Counted from the first letter of the stretch, positions 38,606-48,992 are shown. The stretch: 64,000 bases of DNA from Wujia chipingensis (GCF_014337155.1 NZ_CP060632.1:1247001-1311000); one strand, 5' to 3'. The notes: generated from the letters alone by a model not told the origin. A program made the numbers and translations.

Positions 38606-40000
38606 ATGGAAATCATGAAATATGCGATACAGGGTTACGAGGATGTCGCTGCAGAGCATCTGCTTGGAATCTTCGGAAATCCGATCAAACATACATTGTC
38701 ACCGGTCATCCATGACACGCTCAGCGATGCACTGGGGCTGTCAGAGCGGTATGTGCCATTCTGCGTGAAGGACGAGGATTTGTCCCGTTGTGTGAAGCTG
38801 GCGTATGACGAGGGCGTGCTTGGACTGAATATTACCGTGCCGCACAAGCAGCACGTGATGGAGAGTCTCGTGAATGTGGATATCGCCGCGAAGACGATCG
38901 GCGCGGTTAATACACTTGTCCGTGTGGAGGGCGGCTATAAGGGCTACAACACGGATATGCCGGGACTGGCGAAAGCGTTAGAGACAGAAGGAATTGCATT
39001 AAAGGATGAGACAGTTATCATGCTTGGCGCAGGTGGTGCCGCACGTGCGGTCGCGTATATGTGTGTCAGCTACGGCGCAAAGCAGGTGTATATTGTAAAC
39101 CGGACATTTGCGCGTGCGCAGGCAATCGCGGATGACATGAATGCATTTACAGAAAAGACGGTGGTGCAGGCGGTGGCTTCGGAGGATTATCAGAGTATTC
39201 CGGATGGAAAATATCTGATGATCCAGTGTACTTCGGTCGGGCTGCATGAGGGTGACGGAATGCCGTTTGATTTTGGCGATGCGTTCTATGCGATGGCGAA
39301 GGCAGGCGTGGATCTGATCTACAATCCGGCACAGACGCCATTCTTAAAGGAGATGGCGAAGCTTGGCGTGCCAGCGGTAAATGGCTTGAAGATGTTACTC
39401 TATCAGGGCATTCTTGCATATGAATTGTGGAATAATCTGAAAGTCTCTGAGGCGCTGACGGATAAGGTGTATCTGGCGCTGCAGGATGCGATCTATGGGA
39501 AGAAACGCGGCGATAACATTGTCCTGATCGGTTATATGGGTGCCGGGAAGACAACCGTTGGAAAGGCACTTGCCAAGAAACTTGGATATGAATTTATTGA
39601 TACCGACCTTTATATAGAGGCACAGGAGGGAATGACGATTCCGGACATCTTCGAGAAGAAGGGAGAGGCATATTTCCGCGCTTTGGAGACGGATGTCATC
39701 CGGAAACTTCGGGAGAAGACACATTGCGTGATCGCGACGGGCGGTGGACTGCCGCTTCGCAAGGAGAACAGTGATCTATTGAAAGAAGTCGGAACAGTAT
39801 ATTATCTGATGGCAGATGCAGATACGACCTATGCGCGGGTAAAGCATTGCACGAACCGTCCGCTGTTGCAGTGCGACGATCCGTATGCGAAGATCCAGGC
39901 GATGATGAAAGAGCGGGGACCCGTCTATGCGCGTGCCTGCCATATCCGTGTGCGGACAGACCACGGAACTTTAGAAGAAGTGATGGATGAGATAAAATGA
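38606..40000 (+). CDS. Fused shikimate dehydrogenase and shikimate kinase
   Basis: A 464-residue bifunctional enzyme. Residues ~15-285 are shikimate dehydrogenase (AroE): GNPIKHTLSPVIHD binds shikimate, NITVPHKQ holds the catalytic Lys, and GAGGAARAV binds NADP. Residues ~300-464 are shikimate kinase (AroK): Walker A GYMGAGKTTVGKALAKKLG, IDTD, and ATGGGLPL. It reduces 3-dehydroshikimate and phosphorylates shikimate, upstream of chorismate synthase at 30640. Fused aroE-aroK genes exist but are not the usual form. It overlaps azlC by 4 nt (ATGA). Confidence 0.95.
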   Translation: MEIMKYAIQGYEDVAAEHLLGIFGNPIKHTLSPVIHDTLSDALGLSERYVPFCVKDEDLSRCVKLAYDEGVLGLNITVPHKQHVMESLVNVDIAAKTIGAVNTLVRVEGGYKGYNTDMPGLAKALETEGIALKDETVIMLGAGGAARAVAYMCVSYGAKQVYIVNRTFARAQAIADDMNAFTEKTVVQAVASEDYQSIPDGKYLMIQCTSVGLHEGDGMPFDFGDAFYAMAKAGVDLIYNPAQTPFLKEMAKLGVPAVNGLKMLLYQGILAYELWNNLKVSEALTDKVYLALQDAIYGKKRGDNIVLIGYMGAGKTTVGKALAKKLGYEFIDTDLYIEAQEGMTIPDIFEKKGEAYFRALETDVIRKLREKTHCVIATGGGLPLRKENSDLLKEVGTVYYLMADADTTYARVKHCTNRPLLQCDDPYAKIQAMMKERGPVYARACHIRVRTDHGTLEEVMDEIK

Positions 40001-40746
40001 GTGGAGCAGAAAATATAAATCGAAAAAATTACTGCGATGGAATGCGGGATGCAATTCCAATCGCACTTGGATACCTTGCGGTCGCATTTACACTTGGTAT
40101 TGCGGCTAGAAATGCGGGGGTGCATGCACTTCCGGCGACAATTATGAGTCTGACGAATACGACATCGGCGGGAGAATTTGCGGCAATCACAGCCATTGCC
40201 GGCGGCGTAGGGTATGCAGAGCTTGCACTGATGCAGCTCGTCATAAACTTACGTTATATGTTGATGTCGTGTGCACTGACACAGAAGCTTGATCCGAAGT
40301 TTTCAATCATACACCGCTTTTTTATTGGATTTGGTGTGACCGATGAGATCTTCGGCATCTCGGTTGCGAGAAAGGGTAAATTGAACCCATGCTATATGTA
40401 TGGCGCGATGTCAATCGCGATTCCGGCATGGACGATTGGCACCTGTCTCGGCGTGGTGCTTGGCAATGTACTGCCGGGCGGCGTGGTTAGTGCGCTTTCC
40501 GTTGCATTATATGGTATGTTCTTGGCAATCATTATCCCGCCTGCCAGAGACAATAAGGTGATCCGCGGACTTGTGATCATCGCGATGGCGGCGAGCTTCC
40601 TTTTCACGAAGATACCGGTGATCAAGAATATTTCTTCCGGTATGAAGGTGATTATTCTGACTGTTGTGATCTCCGGGGTGGCAGCCGTGCTGTTCCCGCT
40701 TCCGGATGAGGAGAAGGAAGAAGAGGAGGCGAACCATGAAGCATAA
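39997..40746 (+). CDS. azlC: AzlC-family branched-chain amino acid exporter subunit
   Basis: A 249-residue membrane protein with several helices. AzlC signatures are DAIPIALGYLAVAFTLGI near residues 14-31, NTTSAGEFAAITAIAGGVGYAELALMQLVINLRYMLMS near 48-90, and FGVTDEIFGIS. With AzlD it exports branched-chain amino acids or related molecules. Its ATG overlaps the end of aroE-aroK and is followed by azlD with overlap. Confidence 0.93.
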   Translation: MSGAENINRKNYCDGMRDAIPIALGYLAVAFTLGIAARNAGVHALPATIMSLTNTTSAGEFAAITAIAGGVGYAELALMQLVINLRYMLMSCALTQKLDPKFSIIHRFFIGFGVTDEIFGISVARKGKLNPCYMYGAMSIAIPAWTIGTCLGVVLGNVLPGGVVSALSVALYGMFLAIIIPPARDNKVIRGLVIIAMAASFLFTKIPVIKNISSGMKVIILTVVISGVAAVLFPLPDEEKEEEEANHEA

Positions 40747-41041
40747 TATTTATCTGTACATTCTTGTGATGGCAGCAGTCACGTATCTGATCCGTGTTCT
40801 GCCACTCACATTGATCAAGAAAGAGATCAAGAACAAGACGGTGCGGTCGTTTCTGTTCTATGTGCCATATGTGACGCTCGCGGTTATGACATTCCCGGCG
40901 ATCCTCACGGCGAGCAACAGTATGGTGGCAGCAGGCATCGGATTCGTCGTGGCGCTGATCCTTGCATGGCGCAGGACAAGCATGTTTGTGGTGTCGCTTG
41001 TTTCGTGTGCGATTGTGTATATACTGGAGCTATTTATGTAA
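40736..41041 (+). CDS. azlD: AzlD-family branched-chain amino acid transport subunit
   Basis: A 101-residue membrane protein with about four helices, including VTYLIRVLPLTLIKKEIKN near the start, typical of AzlD. The start ATG 40736 lies 7-8 nt after AGGAGG and overlaps azlC by 11 nt. It is the small partner of AzlC. Confidence 0.92.
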   Translation: MKHNIYLYILVMAAVTYLIRVLPLTLIKKEIKNKTVRSFLFYVPYVTLAVMTFPAILTASNSMVAAGIGFVVALILAWRRTSMFVVSLVSCAIVYILELFM

Positions 41042-41163
41042 GATATCACACAAATTTCACCGAAATGGCAAAAATATGCAAAAAAAATCACTGGATAAAG
41101 TTTGCCTTTTTTCCGATATATTTGTATAATAAAGCGAATAGTGTTATACAGTAGGTGATAAAT

Positions 41164-44100
41164 ATGAGATCGACACAAAAGAGACGATGCAGATCCAATC
41201 GGGGTTTCACGCTTGTTGAGATGATCGTGACGATGATGTTGCTGTCGATATTGCTCACAATATCAGTCATGGGACTTATGGCATGGCAGGACTGGTCAGA
41301 CTTTAACCAGGCGAATGAATATGCAGAGACCATGTTTTTGGCAGCGCAGAATCAGTTGTCGGAATATAATGCAAATGGAACCTTAGAAGATTTTGCAAAG
41401 CAGACGAAAAATTTTAGTCCAGCCGAGGTGAAGCTGGATTCGATATATTACGAAGAAGGACAGGCGTACAGTGATGATTCCGTTTGGGTAACGGTAAATA
41501 AGGGTACGCTTATTTCTGTGCGTGCAAATAAGGACGATTATAGTCTGTATGCGGCAGGAAAAAATACGACAAGCCCGACGGCACCAATCGTATATCAGCT
41601 TTTACAGGGGTATCTGTATGATACGTCTATCTTAAATGACGCGATCTGCGTCGAGTTTTCCTTAGAGGATGGACAGGTATTTTCTGTCCTTTATTCTGCC
41701 AAGTCAAATGGAGATGAGGTAGAAATTTTCGAGTATGATAATGACAATGATTCCCTTCGGGGTTCGGTTAACATTGCCACCCGGTATGATTCTTACCGGA
41801 AAGACCGTATGATCGGGTACTATGGTGTGGATACATTGTCGACGGCGCTGAAGGGTACAAAGGAAAAGCCATCCATTGACGAAGTGAAATTAAATAATGA
41901 AGATACATTAAATCTGTCATTCAAGGTCAGCAAGCCGGCAAATGCCGCACAGAAGATGAATTATGACATTACCGTCTATGATGTAGATTCTGATTTCTGT
42001 ACCAGTGAGAATATGGCAGATGGTGTTCCGGTTATGAAGTTCACATTAAACGGAGCAAAGATCAAGAATTATGCAAACCGGCAGGCACAGAACTGTGCAA
42101 TCACACGGTATGTGAAAGATGAGACTGGAACTTGGAGTGCGCAGGAGCTTGGGGAGTTCCCAGTCCTTGCATGGAGCGATACGGATGGAACGATCCGTGT
42201 CGTATTGGATGCAGCGGATTTTCAGGCGACATCTGCCAGCTATGAGATGAATTTGTCAATTTTACGGGACACATTGAAAGCAGATAAGGTTGCCAATGCA
42301 AACTTTAAGTTCAAGTCAACCTATACATTCCATCGGTTTGGTCTGGATGCAAATAAGATCAAATGCTCGATCAAGGGGTATGGTGCTGCATATGATACAA
42401 CAACAGAGCGGCAGAGTAACCAGTCGTATGTTTATTTTGCCGAGGAAAATAACAATACGGATGCCACAAAGAAGGTTGTAAATTACAATTATTCGATTGC
42501 AAATGCAAGACATCTTTATAATATGCGTTACGTGACAGATATTACAGCGAATACTGAGAAGTCTGTGGATGAACTGCGCCTGAGCAGTGCGCATTATGAG
42601 CAGGATACAAAGAAAACGTTAGCCTGTCACTTCCAGTTGTCGGAAGATATCGATTGGACGAAATTTGTGGCGTCAGGGGCGTTTTATAATACAAATGGAA
42701 ATGATATCAATATCAATTTAAATGATGCGACAGAAAGTCTGGCAGAATCCTTTATCTCGATGAAGCAGCTTCGTGCGGAAGATTCTCTGGATGGTAAGAA
42801 TACAGATGGTGAGTCGTATACGATCAAGGGACTTACTATGTCTCAGGCAGGAAATGCCCTGTGTAGGTTGTATACAGACACGGATACTGGTAAAGCGGAT
42901 GATGAGAAAAAGCCGGTTGGTTTATTTGCCACGAATTATGGAACTATCGGAAATCTGAAACTGGATGAAGTACAGATAACGTCTCCGGGCGATTATGTTG
43001 GCTCTTTTGCCGGAATCACGGTGTATGGTAAGAATCTGACTGGAGAGACGGCGGGAATCTTAGAAAATCTCGAAGTCGTAAATGATGATGTAGACGCAGA
43101 AACAGCCAGTTTTGTAAAAGGAAAGTCTTATGTCGGTGGTATTACCGGAACACTGATTGCGGATTCGGATTCGGTTGTGTCTGCAGTCACATGGAAGGAG
43201 CTTTCCAATGCTGCAAAGGTAACCGGACTTTCACATGTGGGAGGTGTTGTCGGCGAGCTTCGGACAGAGAAGAATCGGTCAACTGCCATCACATTGGAAG
43301 ATTGTGAGAATACAGGTGCCGTATATGCGGTCGTGAAGGATGGCGAAGATAAAAAGGACAGTAAATTCATCGGTGGTATAGCGGGAAGCTGTGTAAACGA
43401 GTATGCGGCAAATCATACAGATGATACATCAGCCCTTGTAAATATTACAATCAAAAACAGCAACAGTACACCGTTTTATTCGAGAAAAGATTTACAGGCA
43501 TTCCTTGGAAATCAGGATGGAACGGCATTTGCAACTTATGCGGACAAGGTGGCTGGAACGTATGTCGGTGGTATTACCGGTTACAGTTATTTTAGTACGC
43601 TTGAAGGTGTGCGTGCAGAATTGGATAACGGCAAGTGCAGCTATGTATTTGGACATGATTATGTCGGCGGTATCGTCGGTTATGCAACTGGTCCTGCGGA
43701 GCTTTCGGGTACGGACGATACGAATACAAATGGCAGAAATGACAACTATGTCATTGGCTGTTCCTATGTCGGTGGTGTGATTGGCGCGAATGCAGATATT
43801 GATCTGGCAAAGACACAGGAAGAGACAGGAAATAGCAGTAACGATACACTGTCGTTAGTTGAAAATGGAGCAAAGCCAGTCGTGGTATCGGATGCTGTGA
43901 ATACGAAAAATACGGTGTCAAACTGGCAGAATACAGGCGTTGTCTATGCAACCGGTATGTATGCAGGAGGTATCAGTGGTTATAATACAGGTTCTCTGCT
44001 TGAAAATCTTGATACATCGGGTGCAGTGACTGTTGCTGGGGAATATCCGGTTTCCCATGCAGCTGATTATGTTGGAGGAATCACTGGTTACAATCATGGT

Positions 44101-47100
44101 GTGATCAAAGCAGAAGCAAGAAAAGATAACAATGTACGCATCGTCGGTAAAAACTATGTTGGTGGTATCGTTGGTTATAATGACAGTGGCGCGGAAGTTA
44201 CAAACTACGCTGTGACGGCTGGAAGTATAAATGGAGATACAGATAAAGGAAGCTATGTCGGCGGACTTGCCGGCTGCAATGCGTCGATTTTGATGTTGCA
44301 GAAGGCAGACGGAAGTGCGAAACAATTATATGTAAGCACACAGAACATCAGCGGCAAATATTTTGTCGGTGGTGTGATTGGCGCGAACATCATCAATACG
44401 AATGGGTATAACCAGAACATGATTACGGAGCCTGGACAGAGTGGATCTACCGATACGGCAACGGATTCTTCCGCGGGTAATACAACGAAACTTTGTTATG
44501 TAACATTGCAAAGGACTAATTTATGGGGAAATGCGAACGCTCCGACAGCGCAATATGATTTTAACGTTGTAAATGATAGTGATCAGGAAATGACAAACTG
44601 GTATTTAAAAATGCATTTTAAAAAGGGCGCTGTTACAGGGGAACAATTTAATAATGTATCAGTAACAAAAGATGACGAATCTTCTGAAACAGAGACGATT
44701 TATATTATAAAACCAGATCAGTGGCATCCGAATATTGCGGCTGGACAGACTTGCGGACAAAAATCATTTCAGCTTTCATTTATAAATTATGAGGAACTTT
44801 ATTCTTTCGATATCACAGATATTGAACTTTTTTATGGTGGCGGTGATGGAAATAAGACAACGATTAAGCCAGGCAATATCAACATTACTGAGAAAAACAA
44901 GCATACAGTTGGTTTGAATGATAGTACCTATCCTTTTGAAATAAATGGGCAAGCAACGACGGGTTACTGGGATGGCAATAAAAATCAATGGATAAATACA
45001 GGTAGTGCTTATCAGATTAAACTCTTGAAAATCGAGAACGCAAGTGATGATGATATTTTTGACTGGTCAATAGAACTTCCTTTGGAAGAAAGTGATCAAT
45101 TGTATTTGGAATCTTTGAATTATTCAGGAGCAAGTTATGAGATAAAGCAAAGAATAGAGGATAATACAACATATCGGTACTTAGAGTTCAAGTGTTATGC
45201 AGATAATAGTAGATTAAATAAGCATACAAAATTAAATAATGGTGGTGGAGCAGGTGTAAGTGTATATATTATTGGAGCTCCAGAAACATATAATCGAATA
45301 TTGGAAAATGCAAAATTGATTTTCTATACAACGAAATTACAACAGCAAACCGAAGATATCCAGTACGCCCGCATTCAAACTTCTGCGGATATGGCGAACT
45401 TCTCCGGCACAATTACAGGCAGTGCATTTACTGGTGGCTACATCGGATACACGATGCTTGTAAACAGTACGGACACAACCTATGCAAGAACGACAGCGGA
45501 GAATGTAAGAAAACTGACCTTAAATCAGGCATCAGAAGTTGCCGTAATCAATGCGGTATGTAATGCAAAGGTTGATACAAGCGAAGTGCAGATGTATGTG
45601 ACAGGTACTGTTGGCGGTGGAAGCGTGACAGCAGATACTTATGTTGGCGGACTTGTTGGATACGATGATGCAAACACATTTTTACGTATCGAGAATGCGA
45701 AGAACCGGGCTGCTGTAACGGCAAAGACTGGATACGCAGGTGGTATGATCAGCGCGAGCCGCAAGTCGAATAATAAGATTCTGACAAGCAATAATTATGG
45801 AACCATCACAGCGAAAGAAGTTGCAGGTGGTATTGTCGGTGAGAACAAGGGTACAGTCAATCAGTGTACTGTAGATGCGGCGATTGTAGGTAAACTTGGT
45901 ACATCCATTGCAAGCTACGGCGGTATTGTCGGTGTGAGTGGTATTGCATCAGAAAAAACAGGGGATGTGGATGCAGCACAGATAACGGAATGTAGATTTA
46001 CAGGAAGTATATCCGGTGTCGGAAATAATATAACGGCACATGTCGGTGGAATCGTTGGTGAAAATGGTTTTAATTCTACGGTCAAGGCAAGCACTGTTGG
46101 AAGCAAAGAAACAAACGTGCATGGTGGCATGGCAGGTACAGCAACCTATGATATGGCAACAACGAATGTCGGAGGTATCGTCGGTACAAATTATGGAACG
46201 ATTTCCTCAACGGATAATAAAGCAGAGGCAACTGGTAATACAACGATTGACAACTATCTTGGTTATACTGGTGGTATTGTCGGATGTAACCAGAAGGGGG
46301 CCATTGTAAAGGGCACACAGACAGAACAGATTATCACAGCGGGTAAATGGTATGTGACAGCAAAAGCAGCAGGGGAAAATACGGCTGTGGGTGGCATTAT
46401 CGGACATTCGATGTCTGGCGAGAATCTGGAGTACCTTACGAATTATGCAGAAGTTAAGACGACTGCGACCGGAAATATCGCGGTTGGTGGCATTGTTGGA
46501 CAGATGGAGAATCAGACCAGTGATGCGATGACATTTACAAAGTGCAACAATTACGGTACGGTTACCGGAACATGGTGCACGGGTGGTATGATTGGATACC
46601 TGCGCTACAGGGGCGTGAAGTTTAATAGCTGTACAAGTGATGGAGCCGTGACGGGGGGGACAAGTGTAGATGCGATGGTTGGATATGCAGATGCTGATAT
46701 CGAGAGCAATATTCAATATGCAGATTGTACAGTAAATGGAACAAAGTATTCGAAGACTACACAGCTTGCATCGAATGGAGCAGAAGAGAAACAGGTCGTT
46801 ATGGATGCTTCAGAAGGTAAAAAGGAAGCAGAGACAATGGCTGGAACGATGGGACAGCCAGATGAGACAGAGAATGCTGTGACGGATGCGGATACACAGG
46901 ATTCTACGACAGAAGCAACAACCGAGGAAATACAGACTGTCCAGAAGCTTGAAACACCGGATGTCAAGCGTTTGGCAGACGATGTGCGTGTCCTGCAGTA
47001 TTACGATGGAACAAAATGGACATTGACAGCACCAGTACAGGATGAAGATCTGGTTGGAACGTATGAGTCACGGGCATATCGGTTCGAGGTACAGGATGGC

Positions 47101-47895
47101 GCCGATTATTACGAGGTGCAGATCAAGGATGCAAGCGGGGCATATGGCGTGATGTATGTACAGCCAAAGACCGATAAATATTATGTATACTATGCAGGAA
47201 GCAACGCAAAGATCCGCAGAGAAAGCCTGTGTGAAGCAAATCCATACACGGAGTTTGCAGGTATTCTGACGGAAGAAAAACCAATAAGCGTAAGCTATGC
47301 CGTAAATGTACGGCTGGAGGATACAACGACTGCAATCTGCGCAAAGGTGGTTGCAGAAAAAAATCAGATTTCTGTGTTACTTCCAGATACAACGACGTTC
47401 GTTGCAGTACAGGCAGTTGTCGGCGAGGCACATCTGGATGCCTTTGAAAGCTCGGATGTCGCAATGTGGAAACTGATTCCGGTTGATGATGCAACGACAA
47501 CAGATGCCAGCGCAATCACGGAAGCCGAGGAGATGGATATGGTGATCTGGACTGGAACTGTGAAAAAGGAAGCTGCAAAGACAGAGCTTCCGAAGCTTGC
47601 AGGAACAACGGTGACAGTTGGAAGTGGTACGACACAGAAAGAAGTTGTGAATTATACAGTGGCAATTGAGCAACCGATGCTCGTACAGGTGCTGGGATTT
47701 GATGCAGAGGGTACATTAGTACAGTCCGTTTATTATACCGCAGACCAGACAAGCGCAAGCTTTATACTGGAGAAGGACACATGGTTTACCGAGGATGTGA
47801 AAGATGTGCAGATCCGATTTGCGGCAATTTCGGAAGATGGACTTGCCGAGTGGACACAGCCACAGACGCTGACAATTACCGGAATATCAAAATAG
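41164..47895 (+). CDS. Giant prepilin-like adhesin with GLUG repeats
   Basis: A 2243-residue protein. The N terminus is a class III prepilin signal: basic leader, cleavage after Gly14 of NRG|FTLVEMIVT, Glu at +5, then a hydrophobic helix, so it should be processed by PilD and built into a pilus. Two blocks of GLUG-type repeats follow (residues ~610-1080 and ~1415-1830), about 23 copies of a YVGGI(V/T)G(Y/E)N-like motif. Between them is an AT-rich insert (see separate entry). An E/T-rich linker (~1860-1925) leads to a ~300-residue C-terminal domain of beta-rich modules. No sortase signal is present. It starts at ATG 41164 (GTG at 41155 is less likely) and heads the pilus locus. A tip adhesin is the best inference. 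Confidence 0.9.
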   Translation: MRSTQKRRCRSNRGFTLVEMIVTMMLLSILLTISVMGLMAWQDWSDFNQANEYAETMFLAAQNQLSEYNANGTLEDFAKQTKNFSPAEVKLDSIYYEEGQAYSDDSVWVTVNKGTLISVRANKDDYSLYAAGKNTTSPTAPIVYQLLQGYLYDTSILNDAICVEFSLEDGQVFSVLYSAKSNGDEVEIFEYDNDNDSLRGSVNIATRYDSYRKDRMIGYYGVDTLSTALKGTKEKPSIDEVKLNNEDTLNLSFKVSKPANAAQKMNYDITVYDVDSDFCTSENMADGVPVMKFTLNGAKIKNYANRQAQNCAITRYVKDETGTWSAQELGEFPVLAWSDTDGTIRVVLDAADFQATSASYEMNLSILRDTLKADKVANANFKFKSTYTFHRFGLDANKIKCSIKGYGAAYDTTTERQSNQSYVYFAEENNNTDATKKVVNYNYSIANARHLYNMRYVTDITANTEKSVDELRLSSAHYEQDTKKTLACHFQLSEDIDWTKFVASGAFYNTNGNDININLNDATESLAESFISMKQLRAEDSLDGKNTDGESYTIKGLTMSQAGNALCRLYTDTDTGKADDEKKPVGLFATNYGTIGNLKLDEVQITSPGDYVGSFAGITVYGKNLTGETAGILENLEVVNDDVDAETASFVKGKSYVGGITGTLIADSDSVVSAVTWKELSNAAKVTGLSHVGGVVGELRTEKNRSTAITLEDCENTGAVYAVVKDGEDKKDSKFIGGIAGSCVNEYAANHTDDTSALVNITIKNSNSTPFYSRKDLQAFLGNQDGTAFATYADKVAGTYVGGITGYSYFSTLEGVRAELDNGKCSYVFGHDYVGGIVGYATGPAELSGTDDTNTNGRNDNYVIGCSYVGGVIGANADIDLAKTQEETGNSSNDTLSLVENGAKPVVVSDAVNTKNTVSNWQNTGVVYATGMYAGGISGYNTGSLLENLDTSGAVTVAGEYPVSHAADYVGGITGYNHGVIKAEARKDNNVRIVGKNYVGGIVGYNDSGAEVTNYAVTAGSINGDTDKGSYVGGLAGCNASILMLQKADGSAKQLYVSTQNISGKYFVGGVIGANIINTNGYNQNMITEPGQSGSTDTATDSSAGNTTKLCYVTLQRTNLWGNANAPTAQYDFNVVNDSDQEMTNWYLKMHFKKGAVTGEQFNNVSVTKDDESSETETIYIIKPDQWHPNIAAGQTCGQKSFQLSFINYEELYSFDITDIELFYGGGDGNKTTIKPGNINITEKNKHTVGLNDSTYPFEINGQATTGYWDGNKNQWINTGSAYQIKLLKIENASDDDIFDWSIELPLEESDQLYLESLNYSGASYEIKQRIEDNTTYRYLEFKCYADNSRLNKHTKLNNGGGAGVSVYIIGAPETYNRILENAKLIFYTTKLQQQTEDIQYARIQTSADMANFSGTITGSAFTGGYIGYTMLVNSTDTTYARTTAENVRKLTLNQASEVAVINAVCNAKVDTSEVQMYVTGTVGGGSVTADTYVGGLVGYDDANTFLRIENAKNRAAVTAKTGYAGGMISASRKSNNKILTSNNYGTITAKEVAGGIVGENKGTVNQCTVDAAIVGKLGTSIASYGGIVGVSGIASEKTGDVDAAQITECRFTGSISGVGNNITAHVGGIVGENGFNSTVKASTVGSKETNVHGGMAGTATYDMATTNVGGIVGTNYGTISSTDNKAEATGNTTIDNYLGYTGGIVGCNQKGAIVKGTQTEQIITAGKWYVTAKAAGENTAVGGIIGHSMSGENLEYLTNYAEVKTTATGNIAVGGIVGQMENQTSDAMTFTKCNNYGTVTGTWCTGGMIGYLRYRGVKFNSCTSDGAVTGGTSVDAMVGYADADIESNIQYADCTVNGTKYSKTTQLASNGAEEKQVVMDASEGKKEAETMAGTMGQPDETENAVTDADTQDSTTEATTEEIQTVQKLETPDVKRLADDVRVLQYYDGTKWTLTAPVQDEDLVGTYESRAYRFEVQDGADYYEVQIKDASGAYGVMYVQPKTDKYYVYYAGSNAKIRRESLCEANPYTEFAGILTEEKPISVSYAVNVRLEDTTTAICAKVVAEKNQISVLLPDTTTFVAVQAVVGEAHLDAFESSDVAMWKLIPVDDATTTDASAITEAEEMDMVIWTGTVKKEAAKTELPKLAGTTVTVGSGTTQKEVVNYTVAIEQPMLVQVLGFDAEGTLVQSVYYTADQTSASFILEKDTWFTEDVKDVQIRFAAISEDGLAEWTQPQTLTITGISK
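44482..45360 (+). other. AT-rich insert domain pair within the giant prepilin
   Basis: Residues ~1107-1399 of the adhesin have base composition visibly richer in A/T than the flanking GLUG coding sequence and contain no GLUG motif. Two beta-rich modules are seen: one around YDFNVVNDSDQEMTNWYLK to WHPNIAAGQTCG, and a second around YQIKLLKIENASDDDIFDW to GGAGVSVYIIGA. Spacing of Trp/Asn/Gly resembles CBM2-type carbohydrate-binding modules. The fold assignment is a guess from pattern and needs a profile search. Confidence 0.45.
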
Positions 47896-47917
47896 TAGAA
47901 AGATAAATTACAGGTAC

Positions 47918-48604
47918 ATGCAGAGAAAAAGAAAGCTCAGACAATTTCATAAAGAAGAAAATCGCGGTTCTGCAATGATCGTGGCGATTGTTGTCAGTAT
48001 GGTTGTCGTTGTGTTCTGCTTATCTTTGCTGCTTGTAAGCTATGCATTGTTTTCGTCTTCGGTGCGCCGGGTGACACAGAACCAATGCCGGGAGCTTTCG
48101 AAGACGATCAGTATTGAAATAGAGAAAGAACTGACGACGCCGGCATATACAAGTTTTGATATGCAGAAGCAAGATGTGACGGATGAAAAAAATCTGCTGT
48201 GGCAGTATCTTCGATATAATGTGTGTCAGGGCAACTGGCCGTATTATGAATCGGAGAGTTCGACTGATCATGGGGAGAAAGCGGCGTACCGGTATTTTAC
48301 TCTCGCAGCGACAGGCGGAGATACGACAAAATATGCAGCGATGGCGGATGATATTTCAGTCTGTATCTATTGGGAGAACGATGGCAGTTATCAGATATCG
48401 AAAAACGATGTTGTCCTTTGTGTCAAAGTAACCTGTACGAAGGGTGACCAGACAGCATCCATGTTGTCAAAGTATAATTTGTCCTGTATGGATTATGAGG
48501 ACGCAGAAATTGGTGTGGATACTGGAGATGATACGGTAAATCCATCGAAAAATGATATTCTGAAAAGTGAGCATTGGAGCTGGAGTTTCCTGGAGCGTGA
48601 GTAA
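47918..48604 (+). CDS. Minor pilin, GspK/PilX-like
   Basis: A 228-residue protein with a prepilin-type signal NRG|SAMIVAIVVSM (cleavage after Gly17) and a hydrophobic helix. Residue +5 is Val rather than Glu; lack of Glu5 is typical of GspK/PilX-type tip minor pilins. The rest is a soluble domain with paired Cys residues near 78 and 163. It follows the giant adhesin by 22 nt. Confidence 0.8.
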   Translation: MQRKRKLRQFHKEENRGSAMIVAIVVSMVVVVFCLSLLLVSYALFSSSVRRVTQNQCRELSKTISIEIEKELTTPAYTSFDMQKQDVTDEKNLLWQYLRYNVCQGNWPYYESESSTDHGEKAAYRYFTLAATGGDTTKYAAMADDISVCIYWENDGSYQISKNDVVLCVKVTCTKGDQTASMLSKYNLSCMDYEDAEIGVDTGDDTVNPSKNDILKSEHWSWSFLERE

Positions 48605-48605
48605 C

Positions 48606-48992
48606 ATGAAGAGAAGAAAAATCGTGCGACAAATGAATAATGCAGGTTCGACGATGGTGGAAGTGATCGTTGGATTCGTGATTCTTGTGATGGTTCTGGC
48701 AGAGTGTATGGTACATCTGCTTGGCGTATCCGGAGAATTGGTCAAGAAAAGCAAGGATATGCAGGAGGAACAGCGTATCCTGAACGAGGAAATGTATCGG
48801 ACGGATACCGTGTTTGAGACATTAGCAGATACAGGCATCACACTGACGGTGGACACAAATAAGACAGATTCACAGAATATGCCACAGGCAACGAGCTTTG
48901 CGATAGAAGCAAAGCTGCACCGTTATTATAGTGATCGTGCCGATCTGACGGTGTTCCGGGTGATACATAAAAGTGAAGAAGCAGGAGAATAA
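48606..48992 (+). CDS. Minor pilin, GspI/PilV-like
   Basis: A 128-residue protein: basic leader MKRRKIVRQMNNAG, cleavage after Gly14, then STMVEVIVGFVILVMVL with Glu at +5. The short globular part has no further motif. The start ATG 48606 is 1 nt after the previous stop codon and in a different frame, so the genes are translationally coupled. Confidence 0.8.
   Translation: MKRRKIVRQMNNAGSTMVEVIVGFVILVMVLAECMVHLLGVSGELVKKSKDMQEEQRILNEEMYRTDTVFETLADTGITLTVDTNKTDSQNMPQATSFAIEAKLHRYYSDRADLTVFRVIHKSEEAGE

Noticed and set aside
46207..46716. 169-codon minus-strand open frame in the adhesin gene
   Set aside because: It lies wholly within the GLUG coding sequence and mirrors its repeats.
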